DNA of 41,571 nucleotides, taken from JABMRP01 sp964444795. Its GTDB lineage: Bacteria; Planctomycetota; Planctomycetia; Pirellulales; Thermoguttaceae. The notes beneath the pieces are model-generated. The model ran no database searches. It was not told the DNA's origin and saw only the letters and a program-made list of their open reading frames with translations. Of this stretch, positions 8,716 to 16,648 are shown one piece after another. A program made the translations under genes and the position numbers. The stretch is from positions 1 to 41,571 of the forward strand of contig CAYUIQ010000049.1 in assembly GCA_964444795.1 (NCBI GenBank), given 5' to 3'. Numbering within the stretch: position 1 is the stretch's first letter; each line of letters starts with the position of its first letter.

Positions 8716-11700
8716 ATGAAGCGTACTTGCCTGCTTGCCACTCTGATCGCACTGGCCATGCTTGGATTCACACAAATGACCTACGCTGATGCCGCGAGCC
8801 AGGTGGCGGGCGTGCTTAAGGCGGCTGGCAACCCGGGCGGGTTGGCTGTTGTGCTCGGGGCGGGCGATGGGGAGCTGGTTGCCGCACTGGCCGAGACCGA
8901 CACGCCGCTGATTGTCGAAGGACTCGAAACCGACCCGGCAGAAGTCGCGGCCGCCGAGGCGATGCTGGGCAAAAAGGGACTCGTGGGCAAGGCGACCGTC
9001 CGACTTTGGGACGGCAAGACGCTGCCCTACGTGAATCATGTCGTGCGACTTCTCGTCGTTGAAAACGGAGCAGCAATCGACGAAGAGATCGCACGCGTGC
9101 TTTGCCCCGGTGGCAAGTGGGTCGCGATAAATGCCACCGACAAAGTCACGCTCGGTGGCGGCAAGCCCGATACGCTTGACGGCAAGATCGACGATTGGAC
9201 GCATTACCTCAAGGACGCGTCGGGCAACGCCGTCTCGCGTGATCAACTTGTCGGTCCGCCGCGCAAGATGCAGTGGCTTGCCGAACCGCTCTGGTCACGC
9301 AATCACCACAAGCTCGCCAGCATTTCGAGCGTCGTCACCAACGACGGCCGAATCTTCTATATCATGGACGATGGGCCGTCGGCCAACATGTCGATCCCCG
9401 GGCGATGGTCGCTGGTGGCGCGCGATGCCTACAGCGGAACGCTCCTCTGGAAGAAGCCGTACACCATCTGGCACAGCCAGTCGCACGGGTTCCGAAACGG
9501 GCCGGTCCATCTCCCGCGACTGCTGGTGGCCGACAAAACCCCCAAGGGCAAGTCGTGCGTCTTCGCCAAGCCGGGCTTCGACCAGCCGATTGAGGTTCTC
9601 GATGCGGCCACGGGCGATGTCATTCATACTCTGAAAAACACCGAGCAGGCGGAAGAGATCATCCATGAAAACGGCGTGTTGCTCACCGTCCTGGGCGATC
9701 CGACGAGTGTCGCGAGAAGCCTTGTGGCGAAGCGACGTGGCCAGCAGCAGCCGTCCAGTGAAGTCGAGGCGGTCGCCGCGTTTGATACGGATTCGGGGAA
9801 ACCGCTCTGGAGACAATCGCTCGGCAAGACGGGCTTCATCGCCTCGCTAACGCTCTCGGCGGATAAGAATGACCGGGTGTTTGTGCAGAATGAGAAAGAG
9901 CTTTTCTGCCTCGATCTGAAGACGGGGGAAATGAAGTGGACCGCCGAGCAGCCCGGTCGCGCCGCCAGTGGCGCCATCGGCTCCTGCCTCGTCGTGACCG
10001 ATGGAGAAGTACTTCTGGCCGACGGCAAGGGGTTCAACGCGCTGAATATCGAGACGGGCGAGAAGCTCTGGAGTGCGGGTCGAAGTGCCGGATTTCGCTC
10101 ACCTCTTGACGTGCTGGTTCAAGACGGCCTCGTCTGGTTTGGTCCCGAGTTCGCGCAAGGTCTCGATCCGCGAACGGGAGAAGTCAAGGAAACAACCATC
10201 AAGACGACGGACGTGCGGACGGTCGGGCATCACCACCGCTGCTACCGCCAGAAGGCGACGGAGCGTTATCTGCTCGAAGGGTATCGGGGGATCGAGTTTT
10301 ACGATACGGAGAAGGGCATCCACTCGCGCCACAACTGGATTCGCGGCACGTGCCAATATGGGATCATGCCGGCCAACGGCCTGATGTATGCTCCGCCCCA
10401 TGCGTGCGGATGCTTCATGGAAGCGAAGCTTCGCGGTTTCTGGGCGATCTCGGCCAGCGAGGAAGACGTCGTTTACGAGAACCTCTCCGCCGATGACCGG
10501 CTCGTAAAGGGTCCGGCTTATGGCGTGAAGACGAAAACCACCAAGGCCACATGGCCGACACTTCGCGGCAATGGCAAGCGATCTGGTTTGTCCGACGCGA
10601 AGCTGCCCGGCGAACTGTCCGAGGCGTGGGAGACCGACCTGGGTGGTCCGCTCACCGCCCCGATTCTCGCCGACGGCATGGTCTATGTCGCCAGGATCGA
10701 CGACCGGCAGGTGGTCGCCCTCGATGCGTCCGGTGGCAAAGTCGTCTGGACGTTCAGCGCCGGGGGCCGAATCGATTCGCCTCCGACTTGGTGTGACGGT
10801 CTGGTCCTGTTCGGCTCGTGCGATGGATTTGTTTACGCGGTCGACGGGAAATCGGGCCGACTGGCTTGGAAGTTCCTCGCCGCGCCGGAAGAGAAGTACA
10901 CGGTCGTTCGCGATCAGGTCGAATCGCTCTGGCCCGTCTCGGGAACGGTGCTCGTTCAAAACGACACGGCCTACTTCGCCGCCGGCCGCTCGACCTACAT
11001 CGACGGGGGAATCATGCTTTGGGGGCTTGATCCAAAGACCGGCGCGATCAAGTCGCATTCGATCAACCGGCGCGATAATGTGATTGTGACGGCCGAAACG
11101 AAAACGACCGGCCAGGACCCCAAGATGATAAGCCGGTGGACGCAGAACGCAACCGACGAAAAGACATTCCTGGACCCGGACCTGTCCGACGCTTTCTCGA
11201 TGGCGGGCAATGTCGGCGGAATTCTAACCGGCGACGGCGACTCGGTCTTCTTGCGTCACGAACAGTTCGATGGCGACCTGAATCGTCAAGATGCGTACGA
11301 CTGGCATCTCTTCTCGACCTCCACGCTGCTCGATGACGCCGAGAACCACCGATCGCACTGGGTGCTCGGGTACGGCGATTTCAAAAGGCTCGGAGTCGCC
11401 TACTCCTGGATCGCAAATCGCAAGGGTGGGTCGTGGGGCCAGAGATTGGCCAACCCGTACGGCATTATGCTCTCGTTCGATGACGACACGGTCTGGGGGG
11501 TGCGCCGTGGTGGCGATAAGGGTAACAAGAACTACACGTTTTTTGCCGAACCGAACCAACCCAAGACGGACGGCAAGACGGCCGACTTCCGTGACCCGAA
11601 AGACCCGCAGGCCCAGGCCGAGTGGACCTGGTCGCACGGCTTGACCTTGCGTCCTCACGCGATGCTCAAGACGGCCGGCAAGGTGATCCTGGCCGGAATG

Positions 11701-11895
11701 CCGACCTTGCGGGGAGACAATGCCGAAGCATTCGAGGGCCGGAAAGATGGAATTCTCGAGGTCCGATCCGCCAAGGACGGAAGCGAGGTCTCGCGTATCG
11801 AACTCGACGCCCCGCCGGTCTGGGACGGGCTGGCCGCCGAGGATGGCCTGTTGGTTATCTCCAGCAAGGACGGCTGCGTGCGTGGGCTAAAGTAA
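8716..11895 (+). CDS. Secreted PQQ-like beta-propeller protein with N-terminal methyltransferase-like domain
   Basis: The 1059-aa product starts with a signal peptide (MKRTCLLATLIALAMLGFTQ, cleavage after TYA-DA near residue 25). Residues about 28-150 resemble a class I methyltransferase fold: a glycine-rich loop VLGAGDGELVAAL (45-57), an acidic strand end IVEGLETDPAEV, and a late GGKWVAIN. The rest is a PQQ-like/BamB-like propeller whose blades carry the recurring T/S-G-x-x-x-W motif: SGTLLWKK, SGKPLWRQ, TGEMKWTA, TGEKLWSA, GGKVVWTF, SGRLAWKF. I chose ATG 8716, with AAAGGA 8 bases upstream, rather than the longer frame that lacks a signal peptide. It acts outside the cytoplasm, where S-adenosylmethionine should be absent, so the methyltransferase-like part may be non-catalytic. 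No quinoprotein-dehydrogenase active site is evident. The natural partner or ligand is unknown. Confidence 0.85.
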   Translation: MKRTCLLATLIALAMLGFTQMTYADAASQVAGVLKAAGNPGGLAVVLGAGDGELVAALAETDTPLIVEGLETDPAEVAAAEAMLGKKGLVGKATVRLWDGKTLPYVNHVVRLLVVENGAAIDEEIARVLCPGGKWVAINATDKVTLGGGKPDTLDGKIDDWTHYLKDASGNAVSRDQLVGPPRKMQWLAEPLWSRNHHKLASISSVVTNDGRIFYIMDDGPSANMSIPGRWSLVARDAYSGTLLWKKPYTIWHSQSHGFRNGPVHLPRLLVADKTPKGKSCVFAKPGFDQPIEVLDAATGDVIHTLKNTEQAEEIIHENGVLLTVLGDPTSVARSLVAKRRGQQQPSSEVEAVAAFDTDSGKPLWRQSLGKTGFIASLTLSADKNDRVFVQNEKELFCLDLKTGEMKWTAEQPGRAASGAIGSCLVVTDGEVLLADGKGFNALNIETGEKLWSAGRSAGFRSPLDVLVQDGLVWFGPEFAQGLDPRTGEVKETTIKTTDVRTVGHHHRCYRQKATERYLLEGYRGIEFYDTEKGIHSRHNWIRGTCQYGIMPANGLMYAPPHACGCFMEAKLRGFWAISASEEDVVYENLSADDRLVKGPAYGVKTKTTKATWPTLRGNGKRSGLSDAKLPGELSEAWETDLGGPLTAPILADGMVYVARIDDRQVVALDASGGKVVWTFSAGGRIDSPPTWCDGLVLFGSCDGFVYAVDGKSGRLAWKFLAAPEEKYTVVRDQVESLWPVSGTVLVQNDTAYFAAGRSTYIDGGIMLWGLDPKTGAIKSHSINRRDNVIVTAETKTTGQDPKMISRWTQNATDEKTFLDPDLSDAFSMAGNVGGILTGDGDSVFLRHEQFDGDLNRQDAYDWHLFSTSTLLDDAENHRSHWVLGYGDFKRLGVAYSWIANRKGGSWGQRLANPYGIMLSFDDDTVWGVRRGGDKGNKNYTFFAEPNQPKTDGKTADFRDPKDPQAQAEWTWSHGLTLRPHAMLKTAGKVILAGMPTLRGDNAEAFEGRKDGILEVRSAKDGSEVSRIELDAPPVWDGLAAEDGLLVISSKDGCVRGLK

Positions 11896-11921
11896 AACCA
11901 TCCTTGGCCTGTCGACTTCGC

Positions 11922-13124
11922 CTAGAGGATCTCCAGGCCGAGGAGGGAGACGTCGTCCTTGGGGCCCTCGTCTCCGCACCAGCGCTCGACGTCCTGCCGG
12001 AGGCTCTTGACGCTGTCGGCCAGGCAATCGGCGCGAGTGGCCGTTAGCGACCGCGTGAGACGTTCGTTGCCGAATTGATCGAGCCGGCCGTTCATGGCCT
12101 CGGGAACGCCGTCGGAGTAGATCAGCAGCCGGTCGCCCGGCGCCAACTGCACAAGGTGCTCGTCGTACTCGACGTCGTCCAGCCAGCCGACGGCGAACGC
12201 TTCGACCGGCAGAAGTTCGGGCGGGCGCTCGCCCCGGTGCAGCACCAGCGGCGGGTGGCCGGCCGAAACGTAGCGAAACTCGCGAGTTTGCGTGTCGAGC
12301 ACTCCGTAGACGATGGTGAAGTAACGGTCACCCGACTCGGCCATCTGAAACCGGCGGTTCAACTCCCGGGCGACCGTGGCCGGCGGAACGACGTGTTTGC
12401 CCGTCCCGTCTTCACCCGTTCCGTCTTCACCCGGTTTGACCAGCAGCGACGACATGGACGGTTGGGGCGTGAGCACGCGGCTGACGGCTACGGCCAGCAA
12501 TGCGGCGGCAACGCCGTGACCGCTGACATCGGCCACGTACATGCCCACGTGCCGGTCGTCGAGCGAGAAGACGTTGAGGATGTCGCCGGCCAGTTGGTCG
12601 CAGGGGCGAAAGCTCCAGGCGAACTCGGCCCGATCGACCTGGGGTAGCGAGGTGGGGAGCAGCGATTGCTGGACCTTCGCCGCGGCATCCAAGTCGCGTT
12701 CCATGCGCTGGTTCGCCGCTTGGAGCCTCCGGTTCTGCCGTGCCAAATCGTGTTCCAATTCGAGGATTCGCTCACCCGCCCGGAGCCGAACGCGTAGCTC
12801 GGCCTGATCGAACGGCTTGCTGAGGAAATCGTCGGCCCCGGCTTCCATGCCGACGACGATATCCTCCTTCTGCGACTTGGCCGTAAGCAGGATGACGAAG
12901 ACGTAGCCGTCGGCCCGGGCGTTGCGAATGCGGCGGACCAGCTCGAGGCCGTCCATCTCGGGCATCATCCAATCGCTGACGACGATCGAGAATTCATCGT
13001 TCTGGAATGCCTCCCAGGCCTCTCGGCCGTTGGCCGCGGCGACGACGTCGTGCCCCCATTGCTCGAGCCGGCGCGCGAGCATACGGCGCGAGATGCGATC
13101 GTCCTCGGCGATCAGAACTCTCAT
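11922..13124 (-). CDS. Response regulator with SpoIIE/PP2C-type phosphatase output (RsbU-like)
   Basis: A 400-aa protein. Residues 1-115 form a receiver domain with acidic pair Asp8/Asp9, phospho-acceptor Asp51 (VVSDWMMPEMDG), Thr81 and Lys103. A coiled coil (about 118-150, ending AAAKVQQSLLP) links it to a PP2C-like SpoIIE domain with metal-binding aspartates in AGDILNVF (Asp181), ADVSGHG (Asp199), YSDGVPEA (Asp338) and KDDVSLLGL (Asp391). Such proteins dephosphorylate anti-sigma-factor antagonists (STAS domain) in partner-switching systems; no STAS protein or RsbW-like kinase is in the window. The ATG overlaps the upstream Hpt stop by 4 bp (ATGA), indicating translational coupling. A short in-frame tandem duplication gives GEDGTGEDGTG around residue 232 (12404-12433), an insert between strands. 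Last gene of the three-gene phosphorelay operon. Confidence 0.93.
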   Translation of the reverse strand: MRVLIAEDDRISRRMLARRLEQWGHDVVAAANGREAWEAFQNDEFSIVVSDWMMPEMDGLELVRRIRNARADGYVFVILLTAKSQKEDIVVGMEAGADDFLSKPFDQAELRVRLRAGERILELEHDLARQNRRLQAANQRMERDLDAAAKVQQSLLPTSLPQVDRAEFAWSFRPCDQLAGDILNVFSLDDRHVGMYVADVSGHGVAAALLAVAVSRVLTPQPSMSSLLVKPGEDGTGEDGTGKHVVPPATVARELNRRFQMAESGDRYFTIVYGVLDTQTREFRYVSAGHPPLVLHRGERPPELLPVEAFAVGWLDDVEYDEHLVQLAPGDRLLIYSDGVPEAMNGRLDQFGNERLTRSLTATRADCLADSVKSLRQDVERWCGDEGPKDDVSLLGLEIL

Positions 13125-13471
13125 AACTCGTCACCTTGCAGCATTTCTTCCAGCGCCACGCCGACCCGCCGCGACTCCTCGGCCAGCGAATCCACAGCGG
13201 CGGCGGCGGCGGAGAGATCGTTGTCCCTGCCCATCATTTCCAGTTTCAAGGCTGCTTCGACGGCCTCCGCGGCACAGAAGTTGGCGACCATCCCCTTGAA
13301 CGCATGCGCGGCGCCGGCCAGCGCGTCGCTGTCGCCTCGACCGGCGGCGTCACGGATCTGGGCGAGCATCTCCGGACTGTCTTCGTTGAACATCTCGACC
13401 GTTTCGGCCAGGAATTCCCGGTCGTTGTCCACACGGTCCAGCAAGGCTTCTTTGTCGACGATATCGCTCAT
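13121..13471 (-). CDS. Free-standing histidine phosphotransfer (Hpt) protein
   Basis: A 116-aa all-helical protein carrying the Hpt signature AAHAFKGMVANFCA, with phospho-accepting His56 and the following Lys59-Gly60. Hpt proteins shuttle phosphoryl groups between receiver domains. I chose the ATG at 13471, which has an excellent GGGAGGA ribosome binding site about 6 bases upstream; a longer frame to 13552 overlaps the kinase gene and lacks one. The gene lies 13 bp after the hybrid kinase stop and overlaps the response-regulator start by 4 bp. It therefore most likely carries phosphate from the kinase's C-terminal receiver to the REC-PP2C protein, supplying the Hpt domain that the kinase itself lacks. 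Confidence 0.92.
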   Translation of the reverse strand: MSDIVDKEALLDRVDNDREFLAETVEMFNEDSPEMLAQIRDAAGRGDSDALAGAAHAFKGMVANFCAAEAVEAALKLEMMGRDNDLSAAAAAVDSLAEESRRVGVALEEMLQGDEL

Positions 13472-13484
13472 GAGATCCTCCCTC

Positions 13485-16400
13485 TCACGGGGTACCATGG
13501 CCGGCTTGCCCGCCCTTGTTCTCCTCGGCCAGCACGCGCTGGATTTCCGCAAACAGGGTGCTGGCCTTGACCGGCTTGGTGACGTATCCGTCCATGCCGG
13601 CTTCGAGGCATCGCTCGCGGTCGCCTTTCATCGCGTGGGCCGTCATGGCGACGATCGGCGTGCGGGTGCCGGAGTCCGCCTCGCTCCGACGGATGGTCGC
13701 GGTCGCTTCGAAGCCGTCCATTTCGGGCATCTGCACGTCCATCAGCACGACGTCGAAGGATTCCTTCTCCCAGGCGGCCACCGCTTCGACACCGTTGCCG
13801 GCCACCTCAACGCCGTGCCCCCGTTTCTGCAATACACGCACGGCGAACTTCTGATTGACGGCATTGTCCTCGGCCAACAGCACGCGCAAAATCCGCTGCT
13901 CGCCGGCGGCATCGTCGTCGTCGCGGTCCGTTTGGGGCCGCAGTTTGTCCGCCACGAGGCCGCCGACAACGGCCGTCGCGATGGCGTCCAAGAGTGAGGA
14001 CTGCTTGACCGGCTTCATCAAGTGCGCGAAAACGCCGAGCCGGCGGCATCGCGCGGAGTCGCCCGTGCGACTCGCCGAGGTGAGCAAGATAACGGGCACT
14101 TCGCGGTGAAGCGAACTCTGCTTGATTCGTTCGACCAACTCGAACCCGTCCATGCCGGGCATGTTCACGTCGGAGACCACCAGCGCCAAAGGCTTTCCGG
14201 CGTTTCTGGCCTGATCCAATGCCTTAAGTGCGTCGGCGGCCCCTTCGACCACGGTCGGGACCATGCCCCAGTTCTTCAGCATTTCCTTGAGGATGCGGCG
14301 GTTCGTGCGATTGTCGTCGACCACGAGCACGGGCAGGTCTTTGAGGTCTCCCAGCTTCGTTTCGACCGCTTCCCCCGACGGCGCTTCGCCGATGCCGAAC
14401 CGCGCGGTGAAGTGGAACGTGCTGCCGCGGCCCAGTTCGCTGTCGACCCAAATCCGCCCCCGCATCATTTCGATCAACTGCATGGAGATCGCCAGCCCCA
14501 ATCCCGTGCCGCCGAATTGCCGGGTGGTCGAGGTGTCGGCCTGTTCGAAGGGGCTGAAGATGGCTTGTAGCTTCTCTTGCGGAATTCCCACGCCCGTGTC
14601 GGTAACCGAGAAATGAAGGCAGACGCCGCCGCCGTTGTTGTCGTCGTCGGGCGCCGGCTCAAGCGAGACACCAACGACGACTTCCCCCTTCTCGGTGAAC
14701 TTGATCGCATTGCCCACGAGATTCACGATCACTTGGCGTAGACGATGAATGTCGCCGACCAGCGCATCGGGCACGTCGGACGGGACGTCATAGGCCAATT
14801 CGAGATTCCTGGCGTGTGCCCGAACGGCCAGCGTGTTGAGCGTGTCGGCCAGACCGTTGCGCAACTGGAAATCGATCGGGTCGAGTTCCAGTTTGCCGGC
14901 CTCGATCTTGGAGAAATCGAGGATGTCGTTCAGCAGCGTCAGCAGCGACTCGGCCGACGACTTGACCGTGGTCAGGTAGTCGCGCTGTTCGCCGGAAAGC
15001 TCGGTATCCAGCGCCAGATCGGTCATGCCCATGATCCCGTTCATCGGCGTGCGGATTTCATGGCTCATGTTGGCCAGGAAGGCGCTTTTCGAGCGATTGG
15101 CTTCCTCGGCCTCCTCGCGCGCTTTGACGATTTCCTCCTCGGTGCGTTTGCGTCGGGTGACGTCCTGCTTGATGGCGATGTAGTGCGAGATATTCCCCGC
15201 GGCGTCGGGCACCGGCGTGATCGTCATCTCCTCGTCGTAGAGCGTGCCGTCGGCGCGCCGATTGATGATCTCGCCGTGCCAGATCTCGCCCGCGGTGATC
15301 GTCTTCCACAGATTCCGATAGAAATCGGCCCTGTGGCGGCCCGACTTCAGCACCCGGGGATTGGCGCCGACGATGGCTTTGCGATCGTAACCGGTCAGTG
15401 CGGCAAACGCCGGATTGACCCAAAGCATGGCCCCGGAGCGATCCGTAATCACAATCGCATTGGCCGCCGTCTCCAGCGCGGCCCCCTGCACGCGGAGTTG
15501 CTCTTGCGCCCGGGCAATCAGCCCCGAAACGAACCAGATCGAGGCAATGATCAGCCCCAGGGAGACGAGGAGGACGCCGGCCGTCCAGGTGATTTGGGTT
15601 CGGGCGTCGGCCAGGGCCTCGTGTTCGGAGATCCGCGCGGCGAATCCCCAACCGGTCGACGAGATCGGAGCGTAAAAACACCACTGATGTCCGTCGGAGT
15701 TCCAATCCGGAATCCTCGTCACACCGGCTTCGCCCGAGGTGAGTTGCCGGCCCAATTCGGCAACGTCCGGGCGGTCGAGACGCTCGGCGACGTCGAAGAT
15801 CGTATCCTTGACGATCCGATCGGGGTCGGCATGGAAGATGAAGCGGCCGGCCGGCGAGACGATGAAGAAATCGAGATCGCGCACCTGTTCGATGCCGACC
15901 TTTTCGTTGAGCGGCGCCAGGGGGATGTCGATCGTCGTCACCCCCCAGAACTTCCCCTCTCGGTAAAAGGGCACGGAATACGTACTCATGAGAATATTGC
16001 CGGCCCCTTCGTCGAAGTAGGGCTCGGTCCATATACCTCGGCCGGCGTCGCGCGGAGCACTCCACCACTGCCACTGGGGATCGGTGTAGTCGTAAGCCTC
16101 GGCGCCGATTTCGATCTGCTCCAGGCCGTCGTCGCCACGGAAGACGTAGGGGCTGAAGAGTTCGCGCCCTTCGTAGCTGTTGCGGTCGAAAGCAAGCGCG
16201 GCCCCATAGACCAACTCGTTGCGGCCCACGTTGGCTCGCAACTGCGCATAAACCTGCTCTTCGGAGATGCCCGGATGGGTTTCCACGAAGGTCGCCGTGG
16301 TCTGGGCAATTTGTGCGGCCTGGCGGAGGTTTCCGTCGAACTGGCTCGCGTAGTAGCTGGCCAATTGGGTCATCCGCGTCTCGACTTCCGCACGCGTTCG

Positions 16401-16502
16401 CCGTTGCATCTGAACGATGCTGATGCCGAAAATCACGACGTAGATGACCGTGATCGGCAGCACGGTAAGCAGGAGGATATTCCAGCGGGTCGACAATCGC
16501 AT
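13485..16502 (-). CDS. Hybrid sensor histidine kinase (Cache-PAS-HisKA-HATPase-REC-REC)
   Basis: A 1005-aa inner-membrane kinase. Two membrane helices (about 8-31 and 305-328) flank a periplasmic Cache-type sensor (about 36-300), including the W/Y-rich DYTDPQWQWWSAPRD. A PAS domain (about 342-448; TDRSGAMLWVNPAFAALTG) and a coiled coil lead to HisKA with phospho-His481 in NMSHEIRTPMNG. The HATPase has an N box (VIVNLVGNAIKF, about 592-603), G1 (DTGVGIP) and G2 (GGTGLGLAIS). Two receivers follow: phospho-Asp near 778 (VVSDVNMPGMDG) and near 922 (VLMDVQMPEMDG). There is no Hpt domain; that function is the next gene. The in-frame TTG at 16514 would add four residues; ATG 16502 is preferred, though neither has a clear ribosome binding site. 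Cache domains commonly bind small organic ligands such as amino or organic acids; the ligand here is unknown. Confidence 0.93.
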   Translation of the reverse strand: MRLSTRWNILLLTVLPITVIYVVIFGISIVQMQRRTRAEVETRMTQLASYYASQFDGNLRQAAQIAQTTATFVETHPGISEEQVYAQLRANVGRNELVYGAALAFDRNSYEGRELFSPYVFRGDDGLEQIEIGAEAYDYTDPQWQWWSAPRDAGRGIWTEPYFDEGAGNILMSTYSVPFYREGKFWGVTTIDIPLAPLNEKVGIEQVRDLDFFIVSPAGRFIFHADPDRIVKDTIFDVAERLDRPDVAELGRQLTSGEAGVTRIPDWNSDGHQWCFYAPISSTGWGFAARISEHEALADARTQITWTAGVLLVSLGLIIASIWFVSGLIARAQEQLRVQGAALETAANAIVITDRSGAMLWVNPAFAALTGYDRKAIVGANPRVLKSGRHRADFYRNLWKTITAGEIWHGEIINRRADGTLYDEEMTITPVPDAAGNISHYIAIKQDVTRRKRTEEEIVKAREEAEEANRSKSAFLANMSHEIRTPMNGIMGMTDLALDTELSGEQRDYLTTVKSSAESLLTLLNDILDFSKIEAGKLELDPIDFQLRNGLADTLNTLAVRAHARNLELAYDVPSDVPDALVGDIHRLRQVIVNLVGNAIKFTEKGEVVVGVSLEPAPDDDNNGGGVCLHFSVTDTGVGIPQEKLQAIFSPFEQADTSTTRQFGGTGLGLAISMQLIEMMRGRIWVDSELGRGSTFHFTARFGIGEAPSGEAVETKLGDLKDLPVLVVDDNRTNRRILKEMLKNWGMVPTVVEGAADALKALDQARNAGKPLALVVSDVNMPGMDGFELVERIKQSSLHREVPVILLTSASRTGDSARCRRLGVFAHLMKPVKQSSLLDAIATAVVGGLVADKLRPQTDRDDDDAAGEQRILRVLLAEDNAVNQKFAVRVLQKRGHGVEVAGNGVEAVAAWEKESFDVVLMDVQMPEMDGFEATATIRRSEADSGTRTPIVAMTAHAMKGDRERCLEAGMDGYVTKPVKASTLFAEIQRVLAEENKGGQAGHGTP

Positions 16503-16648
16503 TTCGCGACTCAATGCAAGGCCGGGAGGAAAGTGGTCACCGGGCGAGGAGGTCCCGTTGGACCCCGTCGCCGATTCACACCACTTTACTCACCGGCGCC
16601 GGCCGTTTCCACCCCCTCCGTGGGACCGGAGGCCCATCGTACAACTCG

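Noticed and set aside
8716..11895. PQQ-dependent alcohol dehydrogenase
   Set aside because: The propeller motifs are generic; I see no quinoprotein catalytic Asp pair or vicinal disulfide motif, and no heme site.
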